Assembly: GCF_013377755.1 (NCBI RefSeq)
Contig: NZ_JABXWR010000001.1
Coordinates: 817,104 to 881,103, forward strand
DNA length: 64,000 nt
From: Methanofollis tationis
Lineage (GTDB): Archaea; Halobacteriota; Methanomicrobia; Methanomicrobiales; Methanofollaceae
Direction of reading: 5' to 3'
The translations under genes and the position numbers were made by a program. Positions 17,601-27,101 of this stretch are shown here, piece after piece. The notes beneath the pieces were generated by a model. That model was not told the DNA's origin. It was given only the letters and a program-made list of their open reading frames with translations, and searched no databases. Numbering within the stretch: position 1 is the stretch's first letter; every line of letters starts with the position of its first letter.

Positions 17601-19224
17601 GCTGGCGCTCGTACCTCTCCAGCATCCCGTCCACCGTCTCCACCTCGTCCACACCCTTATCCTCCCTGACCCTGACAAACCGCGGGAACCTGAGGGCATA
17701 GCCGCTCGCATAGGTGGGGCTCTTCTGGACCTCTGCATACCCGACCTCAAAGACGACCGCTGGTTCGAGGACCACCTCCTTGCCCTTCTCGGCGATGACA
17801 AGGTCTTTGAGGAGGTCGTAGATTGCAGCCAGGCTCTCGTCTGAAAGGCCGGTCGCCACCTTGCCGACCGGGAGGAGTTCGCCCTCCTGCTGGCATGCGA
17901 GCAGGAACGAACCGAAGAGGCGGGCGCGGCGGCCCTCGCCCCACTCTGCCCCGATAACGGCCAGGTCAAGGGTGTCGACGGCCGGTTTGATCTTGATCCA
18001 GTTTTTTCCCCGCACGCCAGGCGTATAGGCGGCGTCGAGGGTCTTGAGCATCACGCCTTCATGCCCGGCGTCCAGGGCGTCGGCATAGATCTCCTCCAGG
18101 CGTGAGACGTCGTCGCTCACCCACTGCGGGGCAAGGTATGCCGATGCCGTCTCTTCTAAGATCTTCCGGCGCTCGAAGAAGGGCCGGTCGATGATGGTCT
18201 CGCCGTCGAGGTACAGGATGTCGAAGAGATGCGGAACGAGGTCGACCCTTCCGATCGCCTCCTCGACCTCGTGTTTCCGCCGGAAACGCTGGAGAACAAA
18301 CTGGAACGGGCGCGGGCGCCCGTCTTTCACGGCGATCACCTCGCCGTCGACGATCACGTCGTGCGGGATCGCCCGGTCCAGGGCCTCGATAACGTCGGGG
18401 ACCGCCGCGGTGACGTCCTCAAGTTTTCTGGAGTACATCCTGCACTCCTTCCCGACCTTGTGGAACTGGAAGCGGGTGCCGTCGTACTTGTACTCGACGG
18501 CCACGGCCCCGTGATCGGCCACCATCTCGCCGATCGTCCCCTGCTGGGCGAGCATCATCTTTACCGGGCGGAAGGGCTCGATCCGCACCGCGCGCAGCGC
18601 CTCTTCACCCTGCCGGGCAAGGAGGGCGACCTCGCCGAGGTCGTTTAAGGCCTGGTGGGCGTGGGCGACCAGGGATACGTCCACGGCAAAGGCGCGGGCG
18701 ACGGCGTCCCTGACATTCCCTTCCCCGACGCCGATGCGCAGCTCTTCAAGGAGGAGGCGGGAGAGGTAGCGCCCCTCGAGCGCCCCCGCGTTTCCGAGCA
18801 GCCCCTCGATGATCCTGAGTTTCTCCCGCTGCGAACGGGTTCCGTCGGTCGTAGCGATCCGCGTGCAGTCGGCATAGACGCCGGTGAGCGTCAGGGGTTC
18901 TGTGAAGAATGAGGTCTGAGATTTCGTCGCCAGCAGACGCTCGACGGCGAGACCGACGTCCCCGGTCTCGTTGACGGCGGCGACCACCGCCGCCTTCTTC
19001 CTGCCGGCGACATACCCGACCGCCTCGTACAGGAGGTTCGGCCCGATCCCGAGTTTCAACGGGCTCCAGTCAGGGAAGACCCGCCCCATCACGAACCTGA
19101 CGAAGACCGGGAGCTCGTCGTTTGAGAGTGAGGACAGGACTCCAGCGATGACATCGATCATCTCAAGCCTCCCGCTGATCCCCTCGATCTCCTCGCAGAT
19201 CCTGGAGAACTCTGCAAAGTCCAT
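17587..19224 (-). CDS. lig: ATP-dependent DNA ligase
   Basis: Archaeal replicative ligase seals nicks and joins Okazaki fragments. The 545-residue protein has the N-terminal DNA-binding domain (residues 1-210), then the nucleotidyltransferase core with the adenylated Lys246 in VEYKYDGTR (motif I). Motif III lies in [10 protein letters not shown]-like sequence ([12 protein letters not shown]), motif IV in [10 protein letters not shown], motif V in KNWIKIKP, followed by the OB domain. It lies 2 nt downstream of the MBL-fold hydrolase stop codon, so they are co-transcribed. Confidence 0.96.
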   Translation of the reverse strand: MDFAEFSRICEEIEGISGRLEMIDVIAGVLSSLSNDELPVFVRFVMGRVFPDWSPLKLGIGPNLLYEAVGYVAGRKKAAVVAAVNETGDVGLAVERLLATKSQTSFFTEPLTLTGVYADCTRIATTDGTRSQREKLRIIEGLLGNAGALEGRYLSRLLLEELRIGVGEGNVRDAVARAFAVDVSLVAHAHQALNDLGEVALLARQGEEALRAVRIEPFRPVKMMLAQQGTIGEMVADHGAVAVEYKYDGTRFQFHKVGKECRMYSRKLEDVTAAVPDVIEALDRAIPHDVIVDGEVIAVKDGRPRPFQFVLQRFRRKHEVEEAIGRVDLVPHLFDILYLDGETIIDRPFFERRKILEETASAYLAPQWVSDDVSRLEEIYADALDAGHEGVMLKTLDAAYTPGVRGKNWIKIKPAVDTLDLAVIGAEWGEGRRARLFGSFLLACQQEGELLPVGKVATGLSDESLAAIYDLLKDLVIAEKGKEVVLEPAVVFEVGYAEVQKSPTYASGYALRFPRFVRVREDKGVDEVETVDGMLERYERQLKFV

Positions 19225-19226
19225 GC

Positions 19227-20000
19227 TCAGATCCTCACCGTTGCCGAGACCCGATCCTGGGTGCCGACGACGAGATCGATGCCGTCGAGGAAGAGGCAGA
19301 GGCCGTCTTCTGCAGAGTGAAGCGCCTTATCCCGGGTGTTGTTCACCTCGGAGAGGTGGGCGAGCACGACGGCCGTGAGGTTCCCGCCGATGTCCCTCAG
19401 GCAGGTGGCGGCGGCGGCGTTGGAGAGGTGGCCGTGCTTCGAGCGGATCCGTTTTTTGAGAAATTCCGGATAGGGCCCCTCCTCCAGCATCTGCGGACAG
19501 TGGTTGCTCTCAAGGACGACGGCGTCGCAACGGGCGAGCACCCGCTCGATCCCCGGGGTGACGATGCCGGTATCCAGGCAGCACCCGAGGCTGACGTCTC
19601 CTTCCGCGAGCCGGTAGCCGCAGGGCTCGGCGGCGTCGTGGGCCGTCAGGAAGGGGGTGACCGAGAAGCCGCCGAGGTCCAGCGCCTCGCCAGGAAAGGC
19701 GCGGATCAGGTCCACCGGCTTTGAGGACGTACGGGCCGAGGAAAACGCCCCCAGTGTCCCTGCGGTCCCGACGACCGGGACGCCGAGACGGCGGGCCAGG
19801 ACGTCGACGCCCCTGATGTGGTCGATGTGCTCGTGGGTGACCATGATCCCCCTGATGCGGCCTTCGTCGCCCCCGGCGTCAGAGAGGCGTTTTTTAATCT
19901 CCTTTGCCGTGAGCCCGGCGTCGACGAGGAGCGCTCCCTCATCCCCTTCGACATAGATGCAGTTTCCCTTGCTCCCGCTCGCAAGGCTGGTGATCTTCAT
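19227..20000 (-). CDS. MBL-fold metallohydrolase (YycJ/WalJ-like)
   Basis: A 257-residue metallo-beta-lactamase-fold protein. The metal-binding motif is THEHIDH, preceded by the [12 protein letters not shown] strand. Further ligands sit in CLDTGI and in the C-terminal [10 protein letters not shown] segment. The opening [18 protein letters not shown] is typical of the YycJ/WalJ group, members of which have 5'-3' exonuclease or phosphodiesterase activity. Position 20000 is chosen as start because the longer frame (to 20183) is arginine-rich and runs across the divergent gene. The direct link to DNA ligase (2-nt gap) favours a DNA repair or nucleic-acid processing role. Confidence 0.87.
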   Translation of the reverse strand: MKITSLASGSKGNCIYVEGDEGALLVDAGLTAKEIKKRLSDAGGDEGRIRGIMVTHEHIDHIRGVDVLARRLGVPVVGTAGTLGAFSSARTSSKPVDLIRAFPGEALDLGGFSVTPFLTAHDAAEPCGYRLAEGDVSLGCCLDTGIVTPGIERVLARCDAVVLESNHCPQMLEEGPYPEFLKKRIRSKHGHLSNAAAATCLRDIGGNLTAVVLAHLSEVNNTRDKALHSAEDGLCLFLDGIDLVVGTQDRVSATVRI

Positions 20001-20094
20001 TGCAGAGAGGTTTGGGATTACCCGGTATTCATGGTTCGTGTCGCATTGGCGGTATCGATAGAAATTAGTCCTGCAGGCCCGGAAGAGATCACTG

Positions 20095-21468
20095 ATGGGC
20101 AGAGAGGGCTGGATGGGGGCAATAGGGCAGATCATTGCAGAGGCGGGAGAGGCCATCGATCGACGGCGCCTCCGCGAGGGCACAAACGCCTACTGTGTCC
20201 ACTCCCCTGACGGCGCATCCCTCCAGTTCGCCATGCCGCTCCTCGTCCGGCGCCCCCTGCCGGACGGGATCGATGCGCGAGGCGCGGACGGCGCGGTCTG
20301 GGCGATCATCGAGGCGGTGAAGGGGGCCGCCTGCACCGATACGCGCCTGCGCCCTCTCGGCGCCCTCGACACGGAGCGGCCAGCGCGCTATGCAGGCGGG
20401 ATCGAGCCGGTCACCCTGGTCCACTCCGACGCCGCGATCGGATCAGAGCTCTGGAAGCCGGACGAGGAGAACATGTTTTTGCCCGACGGACTGCACTGCA
20501 CCGCCCGCGGGGCCGTCCCCTATCCGGGGCCGCCCGAGGGGAGAGCGATCAGAGAGATCTCCGAGACGGTGGCGGCCCTTGCTGAGGGGATCGGGGAGGT
20601 GATGCGCCGCCTTCCCGTAGGCGACCTCGCCGCCGCCGCAACACTCTCCCTCGACCAGAAACTCCTCAGAGCGCACCTGCCCTCGATGGGACTCGTCTGC
20701 TTTATCGGCGACGGCACGCTCCCGGCACGATCGTACACCCGCTTCCGCCAGCACCACCGCGTGGCCGGCCCAAAGGAGGGGGTGCATATCCCCTTCCTCT
20801 GCCCTGAAGGGATCGGACCGATCGAGATCGAGCTCCCGGCAAGCGGCAGGAGGATCACGGGCCTCGGGATACGGCGGCGCGAGGTGCTCGCCATCGCGGG
20901 CTCGAACGCGCAGGGGAAGACCACCCTCCTCAACGCCATCCGCGCCGGCGAGGACGACCACGCCGCAGGAGACGGTCGCGAACTGGTCGTCACGGTCAGG
21001 GGCGCACGCACGGCCGAGGCGGGCGGGCAGCACCTCAGCAGCGCCGATGTGAGCCTCTTTTTTGGAAGCCTGCCGCCGGGCATGAGCGGGACACCGAAAG
21101 CAGCATTCGGTCAGGGGAGTGGCTCGATGACAATGGCCGTGCAGGTGGGGGCGGCCGCGCGGGAGGGGGCGCCGCTCCTGCTCATCGATGAGGACCGGGC
21201 GGCGGCAAACCTGCTGGTCAGGAGCACCCTGCAGGAGGAGGACGTAACACCCCTGGCGGAGATTCTGGCCAAGCGGCGGGATGCCATCGGCGAGACCGCC
21301 TGCATCGTTGCCACCTCGTCGCTGGACTCCCTGATCGCCCGAGCCGACCGGATCATGGTGCTGCGAGGGCACGGCGCCGGGGCGATCGCTCCTGCGGCCT
21401 TCAGGGCGGCATATCTGGAATATCTCGAACAATGCACTCAGATGGCCGAGAAAGAGCAGGGGCGGTGA
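20095..21468 (+). CDS. Predicted ABC-class ATPase (COG3044/PF09818 type)
   Basis: A 457-residue P-loop protein of the ABC class with no transmembrane partner. Walker A is AGSNAQGKTTLLNAI (about residues 268-282) and Walker B is PLLLIDEDRAAANLL, with the family's characteristic DEDRAA in place of DEP. The N-terminal region contains conserved blocks such as LRPLGALDTERP and QKLLRAHLPSMGLVCFI. The family occurs in archaea, bacteria and kinetoplastids (the MRB1590 RNA-editing protein is a member), so RNA or nucleotide binding is plausible. An alternative ATG lies at 20113. It diverges from the MBL/ligase operon. Confidence 0.85.
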   Translation: MGREGWMGAIGQIIAEAGEAIDRRRLREGTNAYCVHSPDGASLQFAMPLLVRRPLPDGIDARGADGAVWAIIEAVKGAACTDTRLRPLGALDTERPARYAGGIEPVTLVHSDAAIGSELWKPDEENMFLPDGLHCTARGAVPYPGPPEGRAIREISETVAALAEGIGEVMRRLPVGDLAAAATLSLDQKLLRAHLPSMGLVCFIGDGTLPARSYTRFRQHHRVAGPKEGVHIPFLCPEGIGPIEIELPASGRRITGLGIRRREVLAIAGSNAQGKTTLLNAIRAGEDDHAAGDGRELVVTVRGARTAEAGGQHLSSADVSLFFGSLPPGMSGTPKAAFGQGSGSMTMAVQVGAAAREGAPLLLIDEDRAAANLLVRSTLQEEDVTPLAEILAKRRDAIGETACIVATSSLDSLIARADRIMVLRGHGAGAIAPAAFRAAYLEYLEQCTQMAEKEQGR

Positions 21469-21501
21469 GAGAGGAGAGAGAGGAGAACCCGGTCACGGCC
21501 T

Positions 21502-22587
21502 TCACGCCCCGGTATCCTCGACGACATGGGCGGCACTCGCCTTGAAGGAGATCCGCACCCGGCTCCCCTCCGAGAGCCCCATCTCCTCGGCTGACTTCCA
21601 GGTGATCAGCACGGAGATGGGGATGCCACAATCGACGACAAGGCGCATCAGCGGGCCGAAGGCCGTCATTCTGGCGACCTTCCCCCCAAGGGCGTTGCGC
21701 GCTGAGGTGTGAGGGTATTCTGCAAGGTGGAGGGTGATCTCCTCGGGCTTGATGCAGACAGAGACGCGGGTCCCGGGGGAAAGGGGCGTGACGGCGCTGA
21801 TGGTCGTACCGAAGTCGGTTTCGATCTCGGCGACGCCCTCCGACATCCTGGCGATCCTGCCGGAGACGATGTTCTCGATCCCGACGAAGCGGGCGACGTG
21901 CTTGTTCTTCGGCAGGGCGAAGACCTCGCGCGGGGTGCCGACCTGCGAGAAGACACCGTCCATCAGGACGCCGATCCGGTGGGCGAGGCGCTGACCCTGG
22001 AGCATATCGTGCGTGGAGATCACCACGGTCTGCCCGAACTCCCGGTTGATCCGCAGCACCAGGTCCTCGATCGTCGCCGTGGCAACGGGGTCGAGATTCG
22101 CCGTCGGTTCGTCCATCAGAAGTACGGCCGGATCGGTCACCAGCGCCCGCGCAAGGGCGACCCGCTGCATCTCCCCGCCTGAAAGCGTCTTCGCCCGCCG
22201 CTTTTCGTAGCCGGAGAGCCCGATCACCTCGAGCGCATCGACGATCTTCGTCTGGATCTCGCGCTCTGGCACATGGCGCATCCGCAGACCGACAGCGATG
22301 TTGTCGTAGACGCTCTCGTTGAAGGCGGCAGGTTTCTGGAAGACCATTGCCATCATCCGCCTGATCTCGAGGGTACGCCGCCGTTCGGCATGGATATCGG
22401 TGCCGTCGACGACGATGCGCCCGCCGTCCGGGACTTCGAGCAGGTTGATCATCCGCAGGAGGGTGGACTTGCCCGAGCCCGAGGGGCCGATGATCGCGAA
22501 GATCTCGCCGTCCTGGATCGCGGCATTCACATCTTTCAGGACGGTTTTCTCCCCGAAACTCTTGGATACATGTTCGATTTCGATCAT
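21502..22587 (-). CDS. tupC: Tungstate ABC transporter ATP-binding protein
   Basis: The ATPase of a TupABC/WtpABC-type oxyanion importer. The ABC domain has Walker A GPSGSGKSTLLR, Q-loop VFQKPAAFN, signature LSGGEMQRVALARA and Walker B VLLMDEPTANLDP (residues 1-235). The C-terminal 120 residues form a MOP/TOBE-like domain (SVCIKPEEITLHLAEY; SARNALGGKVARM) that in Mod/Tup ATPases binds oxyanion and regulates transport. It starts 3 nt after the permease stop codon. The total of 361 residues is typical. Tungstate rather than molybdate is inferred from TupA in the same operon. Confidence 0.92.
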   Translation of the reverse strand: MIEIEHVSKSFGEKTVLKDVNAAIQDGEIFAIIGPSGSGKSTLLRMINLLEVPDGGRIVVDGTDIHAERRRTLEIRRMMAMVFQKPAAFNESVYDNIAVGLRMRHVPEREIQTKIVDALEVIGLSGYEKRRAKTLSGGEMQRVALARALVTDPAVLLMDEPTANLDPVATATIEDLVLRINREFGQTVVISTHDMLQGQRLAHRIGVLMDGVFSQVGTPREVFALPKNKHVARFVGIENIVSGRIARMSEGVAEIETDFGTTISAVTPLSPGTRVSVCIKPEEITLHLAEYPHTSARNALGGKVARMTAFGPLMRLVVDCGIPISVLITWKSAEEMGLSEGSRVRISFKASAAHVVEDTGA

Positions 22588-22590
22588 GGT

Positions 22591-23277
22591 TCACCGCTGC
22601 TGGAAGAGGGTCACGCCGGTGTTCACGACGAGGGCGATCGCGAGGAGGACGATCCCGAGCGCAATGGAGGTGCCGATCTCCCATTGCGAGGTGTTCAGGG
22701 AGATCGCCGTCGTCAGCACGCGCGTGCGGTGGGCGATGTTCCCGCCGATGAGGATGGCAGCGCCGACCTCCGAGATCGCCCGCCCGAACCCGACAACGAC
22801 CGCCGCAAAGATCGCAAACCGCGCCTCCCTAACGATCGAGGTAAGGAACTGGAGGCGGGTGGCGCCAAGGGAGATGATCGTATCCCTGATCGTCTCGTCC
22901 ACCCCTGAAAGAGCCGATATCGTCAGCCCGACCATGATAGGGAGAATCAGGATCGTCTGGGCCAGGATCATCGCCTGCGGCGTGAAGAGGAGGCCGGCAA
23001 ACCCGAGCGGGCCGTGACGGGTGATGAGCAGGAAGACGAGCAGCCCGACAAGAACCGTCGGGAGGGAGTAGAGCGTCTGGATCAGGTTGATGAGCACCTT
23101 TTTCCCGGGGAACTCGGTAAACTTTATCGCCGTCCCGAAAGGGAGGGCGAGGGTGGTGGCGACAACCGTCGCCGTCAGAGATACAATAAGAGACAGAACC
23201 GTGATCTCCATGACGTCCGGGTCCAGCGAGACTATCAGGTGGAACGCCTCCATCAGACCATCGATGATATAGCCCAT
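22591..23277 (-). CDS. tupB: Tungstate ABC transporter permease
   Basis: A 228-residue inner membrane permease with the binding-protein-dependent transport motif (EVGAAILIGGNIAHRTRVLTT; the EAA-like loop is GFGRAISEVGAAILIG). About five transmembrane helices are visible. A GGTGAG ribosome site precedes the ATG. It lies between tupA and tupC. The 64-nt gap to tupA contains a T-rich stretch on the minus strand that could partly terminate transcription and so favour production of the binding protein. Confidence 0.92.
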   Translation of the reverse strand: MGYIIDGLMEAFHLIVSLDPDVMEITVLSLIVSLTATVVATTLALPFGTAIKFTEFPGKKVLINLIQTLYSLPTVLVGLLVFLLITRHGPLGFAGLLFTPQAMILAQTILILPIMVGLTISALSGVDETIRDTIISLGATRLQFLTSIVREARFAIFAAVVVGFGRAISEVGAAILIGGNIAHRTRVLTTAISLNTSQWEIGTSIALGIVLLAIALVVNTGVTLFQQR

Positions 23278-23341
23278 CTCTCACCACCCCCAAAGGATCG
23301 ATAAAAGAAAAGGATTGGATAATGGAAAAAACCAGCGGCCT

Positions 23342-24277
23342 TCAGACTACCGGGCCTTCCACCTCAGACCGGTTCACGCCCATCGTATCCCAGTTGCCTG
23401 CAGCCGGAAAGAAGAGGGGTTCGCCGTAGGTTTCAACCCCGAACTCCTCGATCGTCTTCTGGGTCGATGGCGTGATCAGATAGTTGATCCAGTCCTTTGC
23501 AAGGCTCGAGTTCACGCCCGGGTGCTTCTCGGGGTTGATCCGCATCACCGAGTAGACGTTGAGGAGGATCTCGCCCTCTGAAACCACCGGCACAAGGGCG
23601 ATCTTGTCCTTGTAGGCGAGGTAGGTGCCGATGTCGGAGAGGGTGTAAGCGGCTTTCTCGTCTGCCATCACCAGGGTCGCACCCATCCCGGTGCCGGCCT
23701 CGATGTACCAATCGCCCGATTTCGTGATATCGGTCGTGTAGTTGAACCCTGCTCCGTTCCAGATCGCCTTCTCCTTTGCGTGGGTGCCCGAGTTGTCGCC
23801 GCGCGAGACGAACTTCACCTGCGCCGGGTCGGCAAGCCCCTTCTCGCGGATCGTGGTGAAAGCCTCTTCAGGGTTCATATTCTTTACCCCGGCAGGATCA
23901 GCCTCAGGACCGACGATCACGAAGTAGTTGTAGGCGATGACGCGGCGGTCGATGCCGTGGCCGTTCTCGATGAAAGCGTCTTCACGCGCCCGGTCGTGGA
24001 CCATCATCACGTCGACGTCGCCGTTCTCACCGTATCCAAGCGCCGTGCCCGTGCCGGCGGAGATGATATCGACCTTCGCGTTATACTCCTTCTCGAAAGG
24101 CGCCTTCAGGGCATCGAGAAGACCGGTATCGTACAGACTCGTCGTCGTGGCGAGGAGCAGCGTCCGCGTCTCGGATGGATTCAGGTTTGCCTCCCGGTCC
24201 GACGTACCGGTGCATCCTGCAGCGATCGCTGCAGCGACCATAATGACCGCAAGCACCATCAAAATGCCTTTCTTCAT
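23342..24277 (-). CDS. tupA: Tungstate-binding lipoprotein TupA
   Basis: The extracytoplasmic solute-binding subunit. The mature domain opens with LLLATTTSLYDTGLLDAL, in which the TTTS oxyanion-binding motif separates TupA from ModA and WtpA. ISAGTGTALGYGENGDVDV and SRGDNSGTHAKEK are further family segments. The start is set at ATG 24277 (MKKGILMVLAVIMV), giving a 22-residue lipoprotein signal with lipobox AAGC. The A/T-rich box at 24301-24311 is centred 29 nt upstream, so the mRNA is likely leaderless. In-frame ATGs further upstream would lengthen the signal. Tungstate is needed for W-type formylmethanofuran and formate dehydrogenases. Confidence 0.93.
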   Translation of the reverse strand: MKKGILMVLAVIMVAAAIAAGCTGTSDREANLNPSETRTLLLATTTSLYDTGLLDALKAPFEKEYNAKVDIISAGTGTALGYGENGDVDVMMVHDRAREDAFIENGHGIDRRVIAYNYFVIVGPEADPAGVKNMNPEEAFTTIREKGLADPAQVKFVSRGDNSGTHAKEKAIWNGAGFNYTTDITKSGDWYIEAGTGMGATLVMADEKAAYTLSDIGTYLAYKDKIALVPVVSEGEILLNVYSVMRINPEKHPGVNSSLAKDWINYLITPSTQKTIEEFGVETYGEPLFFPAAGNWDTMGVNRSEVEGPVV

Positions 24278-24440
24278 AGCCGATAGTGTCATCATGCCAG
24301 ATATTAAATATTTTTCCAGATTTGCGATAAAAGTTAAATTAATACAATTAACCATGCCTTCCCGGCCCCCCGGGGTGTGAAGGAAGGTTTAATAATTTCA
24401 GGGCAATATCAAGTGCATCTGATCACCCCCGGAGAAAACC
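24278..24440. promoter_or_regulatory. Divergent tupA / winged-helix regulator control region
   Basis: The tupA promoter box is at 24301-24311 (minus) and a plus-strand box GTTTAATAAT lies near 24388-24397 for the regulator. Between them is an A/T-rich imperfect palindrome with arms GTTAA (24333-24337) and TTAAC (24348-24352), a candidate operator. A GC palindrome (CCCGG/CCGGG type) lies near 24360-24374. Confidence 0.45.
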
Positions 24441-24707
24441 ATGGAAAAAATGGGAAAAAACGCTGAAAAAATCATGTACGCCCTTGTAGGCGGTACAATG
24501 CGCCAGTACACAGGTAAAGAGCTCAGTGCCATGACCGGCCTTCCTCCAAACGAGGTGAACACGGCGGTCAGGGAACTGGAACGAATGGGAGCGGTGGATC
24601 TCCACATACGCGCCTCTTCAGAACCCTATCTCTTCAGCTCAGTCGCTCTCACGGCAAAGGGCAGAGTGATCTTCCAGGAGACAAAGATGCCCGGGTGCGA
24701 CACCTGA
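24441..24707 (+). CDS. Small winged-helix DNA-binding protein, candidate tup regulator
   Basis: An 88-residue protein with a winged helix-turn-helix fold: helix 2 and recognition helix in YTGKELSAMTGLPPNEVNTAVRELERMGA, then a wing ending VALTAKGRVIFQE. It has no room for a ligand-binding domain. GGAG lies 6 nt before the ATG. The gene is divergent from tupABC and shares an intergenic region of about 160 nt, a common arrangement for local regulators, so regulation of tungstate uptake is inferred. It is not a ModE or TunR homologue by length. Confidence 0.75.
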   Translation: MEKMGKNAEKIMYALVGGTMRQYTGKELSAMTGLPPNEVNTAVRELERMGAVDLHIRASSEPYLFSSVALTAKGRVIFQETKMPGCDT

Positions 24708-24714
24708 AAATCTC

Positions 24715-25227
24715 TCAATCTCTTATGTTCAAGAAAACTCCATATACATACTCTTTTCCGATATCCAGATTTTTGAACTCGGATTCAGCCGGGAGCGAGG
24801 CCCTGAAACTGACCGGGGCATCGTAGACCGTATCTGAGAGGCTCCGGTACGGCAGACCTGAAGACCGCACCTCGTCGGCCGATCCCGGCACGAAGCCCGG
24901 GGCCTCCTCGACCGTGTTATAGGCGAAGATGGTGGCGATCACAGGAACACCGTTCCGGGCGATCGCTGCACCCTTCGGGTCAATAGCAAGCGTGAGATAG
25001 ACACCGGTGCCGTCGCTCATTTCGGATGCCGTCAGAGTGATCGCCATAGGGGAGAGGCGGGGATCGGAGACGATCACCGGACTTTCCACGGGCTCCGGGG
25101 TGGGCGACGGCGGGATGGTGGCCTCAGGAGTCGCGATCTCCCCGCCGTCAGGTGAGGATGCGCAGCCCGCAATAAGGACAGTCAGGACGATCAGAATCGC
25201 CAGAGATGCCGTGGTGCATGAGTACAT
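24715..25227 (-). CDS. Lipoprotein, function unknown
   Basis: A 170-residue protein with a lipoprotein signal (lipobox IAGC, Cys22), a Pro/Thr/Glu-rich linker (about residues 30-52), and a beta-rich C-terminal domain (MAITLTASEMSDGTGVYLTLAIDP). A TATA element (GGTTATAT on the minus strand, plus-strand 25251-25258) is centred 27 nt before the ATG, so the mRNA is probably leaderless. The gene is convergent with the winged-helix gene (7-nt gap) and divergent from the NifB-like gene. No family is recognised. Confidence 0.75.
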   Translation of the reverse strand: MYSCTTASLAILIVLTVLIAGCASSPDGGEIATPEATIPPSPTPEPVESPVIVSDPRLSPMAITLTASEMSDGTGVYLTLAIDPKGAAIARNGVPVIATIFAYNTVEEAPGFVPGSADEVRSSGLPYRSLSDTVYDAPVSFRASLPAESEFKNLDIGKEYVYGVFLNIRD

Positions 25228-25329
25228 GCACGGGAATGCACATGCCCGCCATATAACCGTTCCTCAACCCTCGGTGCACCAACCGAACTGTAATATAAGA
25301 GCGGGGGAGAGTATAGTGTGTTGTTTGCC

Positions 25330-26235
25330 ATGGCCGAAAATGAGTACAGGACGGCAACGGTCGGGGATCGGGATGTGCCCTACGACCCTGAACAGCTGCG
25401 CAAGATCCAGGAGCACCCCTGCTATTCGGAGACAGCCTGCCACACCTTCGGGCGCTGCCACCTGCCGGTGGCCCCGCACTGCAACATCCAGTGCAACTAC
25501 TGCGTGCGGGACTTCGACTGTGTGAACGAGAGCCGACCGGGCGTCACCTCAAAGGTCCTCTCCCCGCAGGAAACGATAGAACTGGTCAGAAAGGTGATCC
25601 AGGACTACCCCTACGTGAAGGTGATAGGGATCGCCGGGCCCGGCGAACCCCTCGCAAACCCGGAAACTTTCGAGACCCTGAGGCTGGTCCACGAGGAGTT
25701 CCCCCACCTGATCATGTGCATCTCAACGAACGGCCTCCTGCTCCCTGAGAAGATCGACGAACTCCAGAAATACGGCGTCGGCAACGTGACCGTCACGCTC
25801 AATGCCGTCGATCCGGCCGTCGGCGAGAAGATCTACTCGTTCGTGAACTACCATGGCAAGCATTACACCGGCCGGGAAGCTGCCGAGATCCTCCTGAAAA
25901 ATCAGCTCGAGGGGATCAGGATGGCCGTCGAGAGAAAGATGTTCGTGAAAGTGAACTGCGTCTATATTCCCGGGGTCAACGATGACCATATCGTCGATAT
26001 CGCAAAGAAAGTAGGTGAAATGGGCGCGTTCTCCTTCAACCTCATCCTGCTGATCCCGCAGTACAAGTTCGCCGAGGTCGTCCCGCCGACTGCTGCGGAG
26101 AAAAAGGCGATGCAGGATCGGTGCGCCCCCTATATCAAGCAGATGCGCCACTGCGCCCGCTGCCGTTCGGACGCGATCGGCAAACTGGGGCAGGACGTCC
26201 AGGCCAACGTCTACTCTGGCTGCAGCAGGAAATAA
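25330..26235 (+). CDS. NifB-like radical SAM protein (short form)
   Basis: A 301-residue protein with the hallmark NifB N-terminus: HPCYSETACHTFGRCHLPVA, the cluster motif CNIQCNYC and CVNESRPGVTS. The C-terminal CARCRSDAIGKLGQD segment, which holds auxiliary-cluster cysteines, is also present. NifB builds the 8Fe-9S-C NifB-co precursor of nitrogenase cofactors. Archaeal NifBs like this one lack the NifX domain. No nifHDKEN gene is in this window, so its role cannot be inferred from neighbours. The TATA box TAATATAAG is centred near 25295. The start is ATG 25330; a GTG at 25318 is also in frame. The Ogg gene follows after 17 nt. Confidence 0.85.
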   Translation: MAENEYRTATVGDRDVPYDPEQLRKIQEHPCYSETACHTFGRCHLPVAPHCNIQCNYCVRDFDCVNESRPGVTSKVLSPQETIELVRKVIQDYPYVKVIGIAGPGEPLANPETFETLRLVHEEFPHLIMCISTNGLLLPEKIDELQKYGVGNVTVTLNAVDPAVGEKIYSFVNYHGKHYTGREAAEILLKNQLEGIRMAVERKMFVKVNCVYIPGVNDDHIVDIAKKVGEMGAFSFNLILLIPQYKFAEVVPPTAAEKKAMQDRCAPYIKQMRHCARCRSDAIGKLGQDVQANVYSGCSRK

Positions 26236-26252
26236 AACAATCCTCTTTTTTA

Positions 26253-27101
26253 ATGGAAAAAGCACTCAGGCTCGGCCCGGGCAATCCGTTCAACCTTGAC
26301 GCCACCCTCGGGTGCGGGCAGGCGTTCAGGTGGGAGAAGATGGACGGGACCTGGTACGGCGTCGCCGGCGATCATGCAATCGCGATCAGGCAGGAGGGAG
26401 AGAGGCTCATCTTTTCAGGCGCGGACGAACCGTTCATCCGCCGCTACTTCGCCCTCGACCTCGACCTCGAGGCGATCCTCTCTTCGGTCGACCGCGACGC
26501 CCGCATCCACGCGGCGATCGGGCGCTGCCTCGGGCTGCGCATCCTGCGGCAGGAGCCCTTCGAGACTCTGGTCTCGTATATCTGCGCCACAAACACCAAT
26601 ATCCCGACGATAAAAAAGCGCATCTCCCTGATTGCCGGACGTTACGGCAGGCGCCTCCAGGGAGGTGTTAGCGCCTTTCCCGACGCTGCAGCCCTCGCCC
26701 CCTGCAGCGAGGACGAACTGCGGGGGTGCGTGCTCGGCTACCGGGCGCCGTACGCCTGCGCCACGGCGGCGCTCTGCGCAGAGGATCCGGCATGGGCACA
26801 GAGGGTCGCCGCCCTTCCCTACGGGGAGGCGAAGGCTGAACTCCTCAGGTTCCCCGGCGTCGGTCCGAAGGCCGCCGACTGCATTCTCCTCTTCGCCTTC
26901 GAGAAATACGAGGCCTTTCCGGTGGACGTGCACATCAGGCGGATGATGCGCCGCCACTACCTGCCTGACCTCCCGGAAGACAAAACCATGGCCTGCCGCG
27001 AGTACGACCTGATCGCCGGGTTTGCGCGGGAGCACTTCGGGGCATATGCCGGGTGGGCGCAGGAGTACCTCTTCTGCGTGCGGGAAGAGGAGAGATCCTG
27101 A
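26253..27101 (+). CDS. ogg: 8-oxoguanine DNA glycosylase/AP lyase (Ogg1 type)
   Basis: This enzyme removes oxidised guanine from DNA and nicks the abasic site. The 282-residue protein has the N-terminal Ogg beta domain (FNLDATLGCGQAFRWEK), then the helix-hairpin-helix GPD fold: catalytic Lys in FPGVGPKAADCILLF and the catalytic Asp in FPVDVHIRRMM. The start ATG 26253 is chosen because it lies 17 nt after the previous stop and opens the family-like sequence. Upstream in-frame sequence overlaps the NifB-like gene in another frame. The clear N-terminal domain places it in the Ogg1 family rather than the AGOG or Ogg2 families. Confidence 0.92.
   Translation: MEKALRLGPGNPFNLDATLGCGQAFRWEKMDGTWYGVAGDHAIAIRQEGERLIFSGADEPFIRRYFALDLDLEAILSSVDRDARIHAAIGRCLGLRILRQEPFETLVSYICATNTNIPTIKKRISLIAGRYGRRLQGGVSAFPDAAALAPCSEDELRGCVLGYRAPYACATAALCAEDPAWAQRVAALPYGEAKAELLRFPGVGPKAADCILLFAFEKYEAFPVDVHIRRMMRRHYLPDLPEDKTMACREYDLIAGFAREHFGAYAGWAQEYLFCVREEERS

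Noticed and set aside
26121-26252. Longer upstream start for ogg, at 26121
   Set aside because: It lies within the NifB-like coding region in another frame and encodes an Arg/Pro-rich extension unlike Ogg proteins.
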